This document shows positions 51,857-60,623 of a stretch of DNA of 64,000 nucleotides, in pieces. The first letter of the stretch is position 1; each line of letters opens with the position of its first letter. The DNA is from Clostridiales bacterium (GTDB lineage Bacteria > Bacillota > Clostridia > Oscillospirales > Oscillospiraceae), in the NCBI GenBank assembly GCA_003150485.1, contig QALX01000009.1:124001-188000 (forward strand), read 5' to 3'. The notes beneath the pieces are model-generated. The model had not been told where the DNA came from. It saw nothing but the letters and a program-made list of their open reading frames with translations, and did no database searches. Position numbers and translations under genes: made by a program.

Positions 51857-51869
51857 CTGCAACCTTCCG

Positions 51870-51903
51870 GACGGCCTCTGCAAACCAGGGGCCGCCTTTT
51901 TTC
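51870..51903 (+). terminator. Terminator of the DUF4430 gene
   Basis: CGGCC(T)CTG and CAG(G)GGCCG stem around a short CAAAC loop, followed by CCTTTTTT. Confidence 0.75.
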
Positions 51904-52519
51904 TGTCTTACGCAAACGGCACCCCTAATGCCCAGGCATCGGTTCTCCATAGCGGAAATGCCGAAGGACCTGACACCTGCTCAGCGCAGATCTCAGGCCC
52001 TTCGGTTTTCGGGTCCAGGTTCAAGGAGGCAAAGAGGTTCCGGCTGTGATAAACCTTTACGTAAGCCATTTCCAATATGATAAAAAATAAGAACTTCAAA
52101 AATGCAAAACAGAATGCAGTCCTGCCCACAAATGTACTCTAGTAAGAGATCAAGCACATTTGCCTTACACAAAGGCAGCTTACTGGCACGGAGTAAAAGG
52201 TCAGAGGGAAATCATATATTCAGAAAGGGGACTGATGACTGATTTTCTCATTTTTACCGTTAGACTTCACATTATTCTAAGAATTTTCATTCCAGAAATG
52301 GCTTGCGTAAAGGTTTATCTGTGGGGAACGACTGCAAAACAGCCGTTCCCCATCAGAAAGTGTTAGATGGTCGGGCAATCCATGCAAACACGGCTTTTGA
52401 AGCAGAAAAGGGCCACCGCTTCCGAAAAGGAATTGTCAGGAGGATTTTTAGGCACGGCGATCATCAAACGCCTCCTCCGCTTCAAAAGAAGAAGGGAATC
52501 CGGCTCAACTGCCCGACGA
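51904..52519. other. Non-coding spacer
   Basis: No credible gene. A long dyad CCGAAGG(A)CCTGA/TCAGG(C)CCTTCGG lies at about 51961-52006. The inverted-repeat pair at 52048-52319 covers most of the rest. The region is AT-rich between 52080 and 52300. Confidence 0.45.
52048..52319. repeat. Inverted-repeat pair, MITE-like element of about 272 bp
   Basis: The arms 52048-52071 and 52296-52319 are inverted copies identical at 23 of 24 positions (GATAAACCTTTACG and AAGCCATTT with one T/C change between). The interior is AT-rich with no ORF. No target duplication could be confirmed by eye. A small non-autonomous transposable element or a long fold-back structure are the candidate readings. Confidence 0.55.
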
Positions 52520-53998
52520 TTACAGCTTCATGGTGCCTGTGTCCAGGAATCTCTGGTGCCAGGACAGGGCCTGCGTCAGGTCATGAGGGGTCTGTTTCCC
52601 GGCCGAGGTCTTATACGCGTGCTCATAGTACTCCCGCAGCATCGGACGATAATCCGGATGAGCGCAGTTTTCAATGATGAGCTTTGCACGCTCGTTGGGG
52701 GTCTTCCAGCGCAGGTCAGCGATGCCCTGCTCGGTGACGATAACCGCCACATCATGCTCGGTCTGATCCACATGGGAAACCATGGGAACAACGCAGGAAA
52801 TCTTTCCGTCCTTGGCAATCGACTCGGTGGCAAAGATACTAATCCGAGCATTCCGGGCGAAGTCGCCGCTGCCGCCCAGACCGTTCATCATCTTGGTGCC
52901 CATGATATGGGTCGAATTGACGTTGCCGTAAATGTCCAGCTCGATGGGGGTGTTCAGGGCAATGAGGCCCAGACGCCGGGCAATCTCCGGATGGTTCGTG
53001 ATTTCTTGGGGGCGGACAATGATTTTATCGTGGAAAAAGTCGATGTTTTCATAGAACCGTCTCCGGTTCTCAGCGGTCAGCGCGATAGAACTAGCGGAGA
53101 CGAAATCAAAGACACCCTGCTCAATCAGGCCGAACGCCGCGTCCTGCATAACCTCCGTGTACATACTCAGTCCCTTGAAGCCGCTGGAGGCCAGACAGCT
53201 CAACACCGCATTGCCCACGGAACCCACCCCGGACTGAATGGGACCGGGATTCTCCGGCAGACGCCCAGCGGCGATCTCCCCTTTCAGGAACCTGATGACA
53301 TTCTCGCCAATCTGAGTGGTTTCCGGCGTGGTAGGTTTAAATTTCTGGGGTTCGTCCTCCCTGTCGGTCATTACAATCGCCACTATCTTTTCCGGAGCAC
53401 AGGGGATGTACGGCGTACCCACGCGGTCATCCGGCTTCGTGATCGGAATCACCCTGGCATGAGGCGGCAGGCCAATCTCAAAGATGTCGTGCATCCCCAC
53501 CATTTCGATGGGAACGGTCTGGTTGACCTCTACGATCACCTTATCCGCCGTTCTGACCGCGGCATCTGCGGTGCCGCCCGATGCCGCCAGGTACAGCCCC
53601 TCTTCGGTCACTGCCACACATTCCACCAGCGCTATATCCATATTCGGGCCGGTTTTCTGATTCATATTCATGGGCAGATGGGAAATATGAATGTCGCTGT
53701 ATGCCACCGTGCCGGCATTGATGGCGTTGCGCAGGTCTTTGTGGGACTGATGGGCATAGCGCCGGGTCATCAGTCCCGCACGCACCAGTGCACCGTCAAT
53801 CTCATCCCCCACGGCAGCGCCGACACAGATGGTCAAATCCTTTGCGTGTCCCGATTTTGCCAGAGCCAGGGGCACAGCCTTGGGATAGCCAACGCTGGTA
53901 AAACCACTGACGCCAATCATCATTCCGGTCTTTATAAACTGTGCCGCCTGCTCCGCGGACATTAATTTGTTTTTGAGTGATGCTGCAACTCTTTCCAT
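52520..53998 (-). CDS. cat1: Succinate (propionate/acetate) CoA-transferase, Cat1/ScpC/AarC-like
   Basis: A 492-residue family I CoA-transferase that makes succinyl-CoA from succinate, with acetyl-CoA or another acyl-CoA as CoA donor. The fingerprint is GVSGFTSVGYPKAVPLALA, YSDIHISHLP, DIALVECVAVTEEG, PIQSGVGSVGNAVL and MYTEVMQD with the catalytic Glu282. It ends DLTQALSWHQRFLDTGTMKL. Starts at an ATG behind AAGGAGT. It sits downstream of the IclR1 gene but has its own promoter and a leader of about 220 bases. Its promoter region matches those of the two DASS genes, so they form one regulon. It would start the succinate-to-4-hydroxybutyrate route. Confidence 0.92.
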   Translation of the reverse strand: MERVAASLKNKLMSAEQAAQFIKTGMMIGVSGFTSVGYPKAVPLALAKSGHAKDLTICVGAAVGDEIDGALVRAGLMTRRYAHQSHKDLRNAINAGTVAYSDIHISHLPMNMNQKTGPNMDIALVECVAVTEEGLYLAASGGTADAAVRTADKVIVEVNQTVPIEMVGMHDIFEIGLPPHARVIPITKPDDRVGTPYIPCAPEKIVAIVMTDREDEPQKFKPTTPETTQIGENVIRFLKGEIAAGRLPENPGPIQSGVGSVGNAVLSCLASSGFKGLSMYTEVMQDAAFGLIEQGVFDFVSASSIALTAENRRRFYENIDFFHDKIIVRPQEITNHPEIARRLGLIALNTPIELDIYGNVNSTHIMGTKMMNGLGGSGDFARNARISIFATESIAKDGKISCVVPMVSHVDQTEHDVAVIVTEQGIADLRWKTPNERAKLIIENCAHPDYRPMLREYYEHAYKTSAGKQTPHDLTQALSWHQRFLDTGTMKL

Positions 53999-54227
53999 GG
54001 TATACTCCTTAACGTGATCAAAAAATAGTTGGCGCTTCGGTCATAAAGACCCCACCGATTCTTCCGACGCCATTAAAAAACAGCTGTCGAAGACTGCATC
54101 CCCGAAGCCACATCCAAGTCAATCATCAACAGGGCATGCCCTGCCCAGATATCCAGCCATAACTTCTCGGACGCTGGACCTTTCACCCAAACCTTCCGAA
54201 GCCTTAAAAAAGATTACCGTGGTTTGT

Positions 54228-54255
54228 ATTATAGCCGCCCAAAACAGGATGGCAA
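54228..54255 (-). promoter_or_regulatory. Promoter of cat1
   Basis: TTGCCA, 16 bases, TATAAT on the minus strand. The flanking 80 bases nearly repeat the DASS2 promoter at 63397-63424. Confidence 0.88.
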
Positions 54256-54311
54256 TAGCGAGCGCCGCTTTTTTCCACTCACGAAATATGTTCTCAAAAC
54301 GCGCATTGATC

Positions 54312-54347
54312 TTGTATATTTCGCAACTCGCTTTTCATATAGTGCAA
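54312..54347. promoter_or_regulatory. Tandem palindromic boxes upstream of cat1 (probable IclR site)
   Basis: Box 54312-54326 (minus strand TTGCGAAATATACAA) and a weaker box 54333-54347, separated by 6 bases. The same layout occurs at 60247-60282. The boxes lie about 57 bases upstream of the -35, which suits an activator. Confidence 0.6.
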
Positions 54348-54553
54348 CAAAACAGTTTCTTTTGTCCTCGCAAATTTTCTTCCGGTTTTGCCACGCCGCC
54401 TCCCGTCGAAAGCACTCCCGCCCCCAGAACAGCCGGAGGAACGGCCCAGCACAGCGCCCGCTCCTAACATGGATCGTCATTTAAATTTTCTTCCTGCGAA
54501 ATCAACTTTCCATATACGATACTCTCTGCCGCAGTATGAAATCTACTTAAAAT

Positions 54554-54639
54554 GAACCCCCCGGCAGTTGCCGGGGGGTTCGTCTATTTTTTATGCAAAA
54601 ACCGCCGTGAACGGGGCACCTCCCGTTCACGGCAGTTTT
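54554..54639 (-). terminator. Tandem terminators of the IclR1 gene
   Basis: The first stem on the minus strand is AAAACTGCCGTGAACGGG with its complement and GGTTTTTG. The second, 54554-54581, is GAACCCCCCGGCA with TGCCGGGGGGTTC and then ATTTT. Confidence 0.85.
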
Positions 54640-55434
54640 CTACTTTGGATAGTAGCCGAGCTTACCGGAGATCTTGCCGGCGGCGGTCATAACCGCTTTC
54701 GCAAGTTCCCGCACAAGCTGGGGCTGGCTGAAGCGGTTGACACTGGCCGATACGCTGATGGCGGCCACCGGATTGCGGTCCCGATCAAAAATGGGCGCAG
54801 CGATAGAAGCCTTGCTCTCAACCAGCTCATTATAGAGCAGGCAGTAACCCTTCTGCCGCGTGCGAATCAGTTCTTCGTTAATCTCCCCAGGATCGACTTT
54901 GGTCTCAGGGGTGTGCTTTTGCAGATCGCTCCGCTTCAGGATGTCCTGCACTTTGGCTGGCGGCATATACGCCAGCAGCGCCCGTCCCATGGCGGAGCAG
55001 TACATGGGATTGCAATGCCCCATGGGGATCAGCAGCTCCTTGGTGCTCTCACAGCAGATACTGATCAGATGGACAACCTTGGCCATACGGGGAACCCCCA
55101 TGTGACTGTGCACATCATACTTGTTCGACAGCCGCTGTAGCTCCGGAAAGGCATGGCGGTAGACATCGTTGCTCTGCAGCGCCGCTCCCGCCAGGGCGAC
55201 AATTTCCAGGCCCAGGTAGTAAAACCCTGTGGCGTCATTGCGCTCTAAAAAACCGCAGTCGAGCATGGTATTGAGGTGCCGGGAGACGGTACTGATATTC
55301 ATGTTCAACTTGGCCGCAATATCAGAGGTGCGCTGCATGGGGGTGTTTTCATCAAACGTAGAGAGTATCGCAAAGGTTTTGCTGACACTTTTGGCGTTGG
55401 AAATTTTGTGGTGGCTCTCTGCCGGGTGAGTCAT
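54640..55434 (-). CDS. IclR-family regulator 1
   Basis: A 264-residue transcription factor. The N-terminal winged HTH (about 15-75) has SVSKTFAILSTFDENTPMQRTSDIAAKLNMNISTVSRHLNTMLDCGFLER in outline, with MQRTSDIAAKL and STVSRHLNTM as key parts. The C-terminal ligand domain (about 85-260) has MGHCNPMYCSAMGRALLAYMP and AAPIFDRDRNPVAAISVS. Start MTHPAESHHK is preferred over a longer frame that includes the promoter. It is strongly similar to IclR2 at 60.6 kb along its full length. It probably controls the cat1/DASS promoters and itself. The effector is likely an organic acid. Confidence 0.92.
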   Translation of the reverse strand: MTHPAESHHKISNAKSVSKTFAILSTFDENTPMQRTSDIAAKLNMNISTVSRHLNTMLDCGFLERNDATGFYYLGLEIVALAGAALQSNDVYRHAFPELQRLSNKYDVHSHMGVPRMAKVVHLISICCESTKELLIPMGHCNPMYCSAMGRALLAYMPPAKVQDILKRSDLQKHTPETKVDPGEINEELIRTRQKGYCLLYNELVESKASIAAPIFDRDRNPVAAISVSASVNRFSQPQLVRELAKAVMTAAGKISGKLGYYPK

Positions 55435-55489
55435 AATAAAACTTCTTTCTGCAAGATAATTTGGGGGAGATCCTCCGGAGGAAATTTTA

Positions 55490-55545
55490 TACAAATTGCA
55501 CAAAACTCTCTTGTGTAGTGTAACACATTTTTGCAATTATCGCAA
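55490..55545 (-). promoter_or_regulatory. Promoter and operator-like boxes of IclR1
   Basis: TTGCGA, 17 bases, TACACT (55517-55545 on the minus strand). A box like the cat1/DASS sites overlaps the -35 (55531-55545, 13 of 15 matches), and another lies downstream of the -10 (55490-55504, 12 of 15). Autoregulation is likely. Confidence 0.6.
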
Positions 55546-55659
55546 GGAAGTGGCTGGAAACCACGAAACGCAGCTGGCAGTATACCAGCCTGTATACCCC
55601 AGCTCAGCTAAGTAGAGCGGGAGACAGGCTTTCCCGTCCCTGCCACAGGGAAACGCGCC

Positions 55660-55694
55660 ATAAGGACACTCCGGCACATCCGGAGTGTCCTTAT
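55660..55694 (-). terminator. Terminator of the DASS1-aldehyde dehydrogenase-alcohol dehydrogenase operon
   Basis: ATAAGGACACTCCGG and its perfect complement around a CACA loop, 33 bases after the alcohol dehydrogenase stop. On the minus strand the tail is weak (GGCGCG), but the stem itself ends in TTAT. Confidence 0.65.
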
Positions 55695-55726
55695 ATAGCG
55701 GCTTTGCTTCAGAACGGTTTCCGGAA

Positions 55727-56881
55727 TTAGAACGCCTTCTGATACAGTTCGGTGATGTCTTCCAGGGTTGTCTGTCTGGGGTTGGCGGGGATGTTGCCGC
55801 TCTTCATGGCGTCTGCCGCCATAGCAGGAATCTTATCCTCCGTCACGCCCACTTCCTTCAGCGACTTGGGAATGCCCAGATCGTCGTTCAGCTTCTGTAC
55901 TTCGGCAACCAGCATCTCGGGTTTGAAGTCCTTCACCGGCTCCTTATCCACACTGATGTAGTTGTAGATCTTCTCGTAGCGGCCCTTATCAGCCAGTGCA
56001 TTGTACTCAATGACCGTGGGCATCAGGACGGAGTTGGCAACACCGTGGGCAACGCCGAAGAAGCCGCTGACCGGGTGGCTCATGGCGTGGATGTTGCCCA
56101 GTCTTGCCCATGCGAAGGCAATCCCGGCAAAGGTGCTGCCCACCATCATAGCGCAGGCAGCTTCCTCGTCATGTCTGTTGGCCACGAAGCTACGGAGATG
56201 GGTCCCGATCAGCTCCATTGCCTTCTCAGCAAATGCGTCAGAGAAGGGATTTGCGTTGTTGGACAGATACGCTTCCAGGGCGTGGATGAGGGCGTCAACG
56301 CCGCAGGCCGCCGCGATATGGGCCGGAGCGGTCATGATCAGCTCGGGGTCCAGAATGGCGAACTTGGGCAGATTGTAATAGCTGAACACGGTGGACTTGA
56401 AGTGGGTCGCCTCATCCGTGATGACGGCGGAGGCGGTCACCTCGCTGCCGGTGCCGGCGGTGGTGGGGATCGCAAAGATGGGCACAATAGGACCCGGCAC
56501 CTTGAAGTTGCCCTCGTAGTCAAAGATCTTGCCGCCATAGGTGGCCACAACGCCCACTGCCTTGGCAACGTCCATGGGGCCGCCGCCCAGCGCAATGATG
56601 CTGGAAGCGCCGCAGGCATTGTAGAGGTCGGTGGCTTCGGCGACGATGGCGGAGGTGGGGTTGGGCTTGACGTCCAGATAGGTGGTGCACTTCAAACCGG
56701 CTTCTTCCACGATATCCTGAATCTTTTTCACTACGCCGATGGCTTCCAGGCCGTGGTCGGAGATCAGGAAAACGTGATCCAGCTTGTTATCCTTCATGAT
56801 AGTGGGGAGCTTCTTCAGGCTGCCCACACCGAATTCAATGTTCTGAGGAATCGTAAAGTTAAAATCTTTCATGAAATTCAT
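55727..56881 (-). CDS. Iron-containing alcohol dehydrogenase, 4-hydroxybutyrate dehydrogenase-like
   Basis: A 384-residue Fe-ADH. The nucleotide motif ALGGGPMDVAKAVG is near 94-107, PTTAGTGSEVTASAV near 139-153, and the metal ligands are in GVDALIHALEAYL and GNIHAMSHPVSGFFGVAHG (His residues near 262-281). GGGPMD in place of GGGSxxD is noteworthy. It follows the CoA-acylating aldehyde dehydrogenase (gap 132 bases) in one operon with DASS1. The neighbouring succinate CoA-transferase suggests that it reduces succinate semialdehyde to 4-hydroxybutyrate. Other aldehydes (lactaldehyde, sulfoacetaldehyde) cannot be excluded. It is clearly divergent from the Fe-ADH at 18.3 kb. Confidence 0.88.
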   Translation of the reverse strand: MNFMKDFNFTIPQNIEFGVGSLKKLPTIMKDNKLDHVFLISDHGLEAIGVVKKIQDIVEEAGLKCTTYLDVKPNPTSAIVAEATDLYNACGASSIIALGGGPMDVAKAVGVVATYGGKIFDYEGNFKVPGPIVPIFAIPTTAGTGSEVTASAVITDEATHFKSTVFSYYNLPKFAILDPELIMTAPAHIAAACGVDALIHALEAYLSNNANPFSDAFAEKAMELIGTHLRSFVANRHDEEAACAMMVGSTFAGIAFAWARLGNIHAMSHPVSGFFGVAHGVANSVLMPTVIEYNALADKGRYEKIYNYISVDKEPVKDFKPEMLVAEVQKLNDDLGIPKSLKEVGVTEDKIPAMAADAMKSGNIPANPRQTTLEDITELYQKAF

Positions 56882-56925
56882 AATATTTCCTCCCTGTTAT
56901 AGTTCATAAGCGGCAACTCTACGCA

Positions 56926-56957
56926 CCACAGCACCGCCGCTGAAAGCGGTGCTGTGG
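56926..56957 (-). other. Intercistronic hairpin between aldehyde and alcohol dehydrogenase genes
   Basis: CCACAGCACCGC and GCGGTGCTGTGG form a perfect 12-bp stem in the 132-base gap. No T-run follows on the coding strand. It resembles the intercistronic hairpins of cluster 1. Confidence 0.5.
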
Positions 56958-57013
56958 CTTTTTGCGTAGATTTAAAGTAAGGTAGGGAAATGCAATTTGA
57001 AACCTAAGAATGA

Positions 57014-58381
57014 TTACCAGACCTTGTCGGGATCGGGCAGGTAGGACTCATCCAGGGGATAGCCGACACGAGTGATATTCAGGAACTGCTCATAGTTCAG
57101 GTTGCCGGCGAAGCTGTTGTTGCCCCAGGTGCCGCAGCCCAGCGTGGTGGTGGGGGTGAAGCCGTTGGTGGGGCTGCCGCCGCCAGTGGTGCCGGAGGGC
57201 TGGTTGACGATCACGCGGGAGACTGCGCACTGAATGGCGGCGTATTCCACGTTTTCGGGAGTGTTGGAGTGGACGCAGATGCTGTGGCCTTTGCCTTCGT
57301 GCTCCAGGTTCTCGACCATCATGGCCACGCCTTCCTTAAAGGTCTTATAGGGCATCACGGAGAGAACCGGGCACAGCTTTTCACGGCACAGAACATCGCC
57401 GGCGCCTGTTGCGCTGGCCTTGGCCAGGATCACCCGGGTGCCTTCGGGGGCAGGCAGACCCAGTTCCTTCGCGACCTGGTCTGCATACATGCCGACCACG
57501 ACGCGGCTGAATGCGCCGCCCTCGGGGAACAAGCCCTCCCGCAGCGTGTTCAGGTCGGCGGGATCGTCCACATAGTAAGCGCCCTGCTTCACCATTTCGT
57601 CGACAAATGCGTCATACTTTCCTTCGGGTACGAACACGGTCTGTTCGCCCAGGCAGATCAGGCCGTTGTCGAAGGAACGACCGGTGATGATCTTGCCGGC
57701 GGCATCTGCCAGATCAGCGTCTTCGTCCACAATGCACTGTACATTGCCCTGGCCCACGCCGATGGCGGGCTTGCCGGAGGAGTATGCGGCCTTGACCATC
57801 CCCATGCCGCCGGTAGCGACGATCATGTCGGCCGCGCTCATCAGTTCGGCAGTCACTTCGTTGGAGACCTCTTCCAGGCCCAGAACCAGATCTTCCGGCA
57901 GACCCAGCTTCGCCAGCTCAGCACGGAACAGCTCTACCAGCAGCTTGGTGCACTTCACAGCACGGGGGTGGGGGGCAAAGATAACGGAGCAGCGGCACTT
58001 GAGTGCAAACGCGCCATTGCTCATGGGGGTGACCACCGGATTAGTAGAGGGGATAATGCTGGCGACTACACCTACTGGCTTTGCCACTTCGATCATGCGG
58101 CGTTCTTCAATTCTGTTGATAATATCACAGGACTTCTTGCCCTTCAGGCTGTACCAGATCTGAGAGGACTTATTGCGGCACTTTGCAATTTTATCCTGGA
58201 CGCTGCCCATACGGGATTCTTCAGCGGCCATAGGGCCCAGGGTCTCACAGTTGTCATAGACCACTTTGCAAATGGCACGTGCCGCTGCGTCGGCCTGCTC
58301 CTGGGTTGCGAAAGCGAACTGTGCCTGTGCTGCCTTGGAGCGGGCAATCAGCGCTTCTACCTTTGTCATTTTTTCATTCAT
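57014..58381 (-). CDS. sucD: CoA-acylating aldehyde dehydrogenase, succinate-semialdehyde dehydrogenase-like
   Basis: A 455-residue SucD-family enzyme. It aligns with Clostridium kluyveri SucD along its length: VAKPVGVVASIIPSTNPVVTPMSNGAFALK, IFAPHPRAVKCTK, ATGGMGMVKAAYSSGKPAIGVGQGN, and the catalytic Cys243 in FDNGLICLGEQ, then TNGFTPTTTLGCGTWGNNS. It would reduce succinyl-CoA to succinate semialdehyde. The closest alternative is sulfoacetaldehyde or another acyl aldehyde. The gene follows DASS1 by 76 bases and precedes the Fe-ADH by 132 bases, all on one strand. It is about 455 residues, close to SucD (about 470), and differs from the aldehyde dehydrogenase of cluster 1. Confidence 0.88.
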   Translation of the reverse strand: MNEKMTKVEALIARSKAAQAQFAFATQEQADAAARAICKVVYDNCETLGPMAAEESRMGSVQDKIAKCRNKSSQIWYSLKGKKSCDIINRIEERRMIEVAKPVGVVASIIPSTNPVVTPMSNGAFALKCRCSVIFAPHPRAVKCTKLLVELFRAELAKLGLPEDLVLGLEEVSNEVTAELMSAADMIVATGGMGMVKAAYSSGKPAIGVGQGNVQCIVDEDADLADAAGKIITGRSFDNGLICLGEQTVFVPEGKYDAFVDEMVKQGAYYVDDPADLNTLREGLFPEGGAFSRVVVGMYADQVAKELGLPAPEGTRVILAKASATGAGDVLCREKLCPVLSVMPYKTFKEGVAMMVENLEHEGKGHSICVHSNTPENVEYAAIQCAVSRVIVNQPSGTTGGGSPTNGFTPTTTLGCGTWGNNSFAGNLNYEQFLNITRVGYPLDESYLPDPDKVW

Positions 58382-58457
58382 GTTAGGTCATCTCCTATTC
58401 ATTTTTCCTGATTGAGTATCAAGGTTTTATATAATAAAGGGGTGAAAGGTACTTACT

Positions 58458-59900
58458 TTATGAGAAGAGGTAGGGCAGATTGCCGAAAGCGGGGACAAAC
58501 TTCATGCAAACATAGCCAAAGATAATAATGACAACCATGTTCATAATGGTCATGGGAATACCACCCTTGAGCATCTTCTTTGCATCCAGGCCGTAGCCGA
58601 CGGGGACAGCGCGAACGCTGATGGGGAGAAGGAACTCGGCGTTGTATGCCATAGTGGTGATAAACCAGTAAGGGATGGGGTTCAGCCCCAGCTTGCTGGT
58701 AAAGCTGAAGACGATGGGGCAGCAGATTGCCGCTGCGGTAGTGCCGTTGGTCACCTCGGAAATGAGCCGGGTGAAGACAACCAGAATAATGATGGTGGTA
58801 AGGCCGCCATCCAAATTCAGGGCAGAGATCATATCTGCCAGACAGGCACTTGCACCGGAGCCGTTGAGCAGCTTGCCCATGGCCATACCGCTGGCGAAGA
58901 GGAGCATCATGCCCCACATCATGCCATGCTGCGCCTCTTCCCAAGTGAGCAGCGCGACAGATTTTCCGTTTCTCTTGGTCATCACAAAGAAGCAGATGAA
59001 GCCCAGGGTCAGCATGGAATAAGCGGGCGCCAGGCCGGGCAGGAGCGCTGCGTACCAGGTCCGGGTGAAGGCCAGGAGCAGTGCCAGAACGAATGCACCC
59101 AGGCAGAACTTTTCTTCCCACTTCATGGGGCCAAGCTCGGCGTAGCTTTCCTTGAAGAACTCCTTGGTTCCCTCCAGGCGCTTAATCTTCCGATTCATGG
59201 GCAGCAGCATCATACCGAAGTACATTACAATGCCGGCGATAACGGTGTAGGGCAGGATGCGGATGAGCCAGTCAGAATACATGAACTCTTTGCCGGTGAA
59301 CTCCTGCAGAGCGGTGATCGCAACCTGGTTCATAGCGCCGCCGATGGGGGTGCCGCCGCCGCCGAGGCTGACGCCCCAGGAAATCGCCAGCATGATGGGC
59401 AGGGCCGCATCAGAACGGGTGATGTCCTCGTGTCCGGCCGCCTTCAGCATTGCAACTGCGATGGGGCAGAACAGGGTAACGACTGCGATGTTAGGCAGAA
59501 CCGTGGAGAAAATAATGGTTGCGAACAGCCAGACAATCACCTGGGACTTCATGGAAGGCCCGACCACAGAGAGGACCTTCAGCGCAATCCGGCGGTCCAG
59601 GCCAATGGAAGCCCAAGGCTGGATAATCAGACCAGATGCAAAGACCAGAACAATGCTCTCACTGGAATACTGCGAGATGATGTCGGCCATGGGGACCATG
59701 TTCAAAAATGCATTGGCAATTGCGGGAATCAGCGCGGTAATCGTGATATGCACGGGACGTGTAATCCACCAGAAAATCATCCAGAGCGAGACGCCAATCG
59801 CCTGGGCGCCCACTGGGCCAAAAATACCGGACAACGTCGCAATTGAAAGAACCAACAGGAGGGGGCCTGCCAGGATCATAGCTAACCGCTTTCTATTCAT
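58458..59900 (-). CDS. DASS/SLC13-family anion (dicarboxylate) transporter 1
   Basis: A 480-residue, about 11-12-helix transporter of the divalent anion:sodium symporter family. Motifs: ALIPAIANAFLNMVPMADIISQYSSESIVLVFASGLII near 55-92, WGVSLGGGGTPIGGAMNQVAI near 174-194 (substrate-site SNT/GxxTPxG-like) and VVFTRLISEVTNGTTAAAICCPI in the second half (SEVTxNTT-type site). The last helix ends GNLPYLFS. In this operon the cargo is probably succinate or a related C4 acid. The ATG overlaps the stop of an 86-codon leader ORF. GGAGGGTGAGG lies upstream. The leader is about 250 bases. It is closely similar to DASS2 at 61.7 kb. Confidence 0.9.
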   Translation of the reverse strand: MNRKRLAMILAGPLLLVLSIATLSGIFGPVGAQAIGVSLWMIFWWITRPVHITITALIPAIANAFLNMVPMADIISQYSSESIVLVFASGLIIQPWASIGLDRRIALKVLSVVGPSMKSQVIVWLFATIIFSTVLPNIAVVTLFCPIAVAMLKAAGHEDITRSDAALPIMLAISWGVSLGGGGTPIGGAMNQVAITALQEFTGKEFMYSDWLIRILPYTVIAGIVMYFGMMLLPMNRKIKRLEGTKEFFKESYAELGPMKWEEKFCLGAFVLALLLAFTRTWYAALLPGLAPAYSMLTLGFICFFVMTKRNGKSVALLTWEEAQHGMMWGMMLLFASGMAMGKLLNGSGASACLADMISALNLDGGLTTIIILVVFTRLISEVTNGTTAAAICCPIVFSFTSKLGLNPIPYWFITTMAYNAEFLLPISVRAVPVGYGLDAKKMLKGGIPMTIMNMVVIIIFGYVCMKFVPAFGNLPYLFS

Positions 59901-60162
59901 GGCATACTCACCTCACCCTCCGCTTTTTGTACATGCATCACATATTCTCCTTTCTCTATGATTTCCAGAACGTGCGCCCTATAGCGTTCCAAACCGTATG
60001 TTCTGAGATGTGTTTTGCGGATATCTCCTCTAAGCTGCGGACGCGCAGTTCTCTCTTCTTTTCTCCGCGCATGTCCGCCCAGGAGACCTCCTTGTCGATC
60101 CGGTTTTCTCGCTGTAGATGCAACACAATTTGCAGTGCGGTAAAAGATTACCGTCATTCTGC

Positions 60163-60190
60163 ATTATACTGGGGCAGTAAAAGATATCAA
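60163..60190 (-). promoter_or_regulatory. Promoter of the DASS1-sucD-alcohol dehydrogenase operon
   Basis: TTGATA, 16 bases, TATAAT on the minus strand, within a region similar to the cat1 and DASS2 promoters. The conserved element GAGAACxTATTTCGT lies upstream of the -35. Confidence 0.88.
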
Positions 60191-60246
60191 TAGTTAACAC
60201 GGCTTTTTTCCACTGACGAAATAGGTTCTCATGACACGAATTGTTG

Positions 60247-60282
60247 TTGCACATTGCGCAATCGCCCTTTCATATGGCGCAA
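60247..60282. promoter_or_regulatory. Tandem palindromic boxes upstream of DASS1 (probable IclR site)
   Basis: Box 60247-60261 is almost perfectly palindromic (minus strand TTGCGCAATGTGCAA), and a weaker box follows at 60268-60282 after 6 bases. Spacing is identical to that at cat1. Confidence 0.65.
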
Positions 60283-60577
60283 CAAAATAGAGGATTTCCA
60301 CAAATCCCCCCACGCACTCCCGCCCGATTTGTGCGACTTTTACGACATCCTGTTTGTGCGCGCGTCTACCCTGCCACCCTGCCGCAGATATAAAAACAGC
60401 GGAACAATCCGTCGATTTTCCGCTTCCAACTTTTCACTATTCGGTTTTCATTTGCATAATGCAAAACGCATATTCATCATTTGACCGTTTGTCTTGCAAA
60501 ACGTGTCCGTTGTACAGATCCCTTTGGCAAAGGGCGCTCACTGTAAGGCAAGGCAAAGCCCCCCCTTCGCCCATCAT

Positions 60578-60617
60578 AAAAAAGCAGCCGCGGACTGCAT
60601 TCACAGCAGTTCACGGC
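60578..60617 (-). terminator. Terminator of the IclR2 gene
   Basis: AGCCGTGAACTGC and GCAGTCCGCGGCT pair imperfectly, followed by GCTTTTTT on the minus strand. Confidence 0.8.
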
Positions 60618-60623
60618 TCTTCT

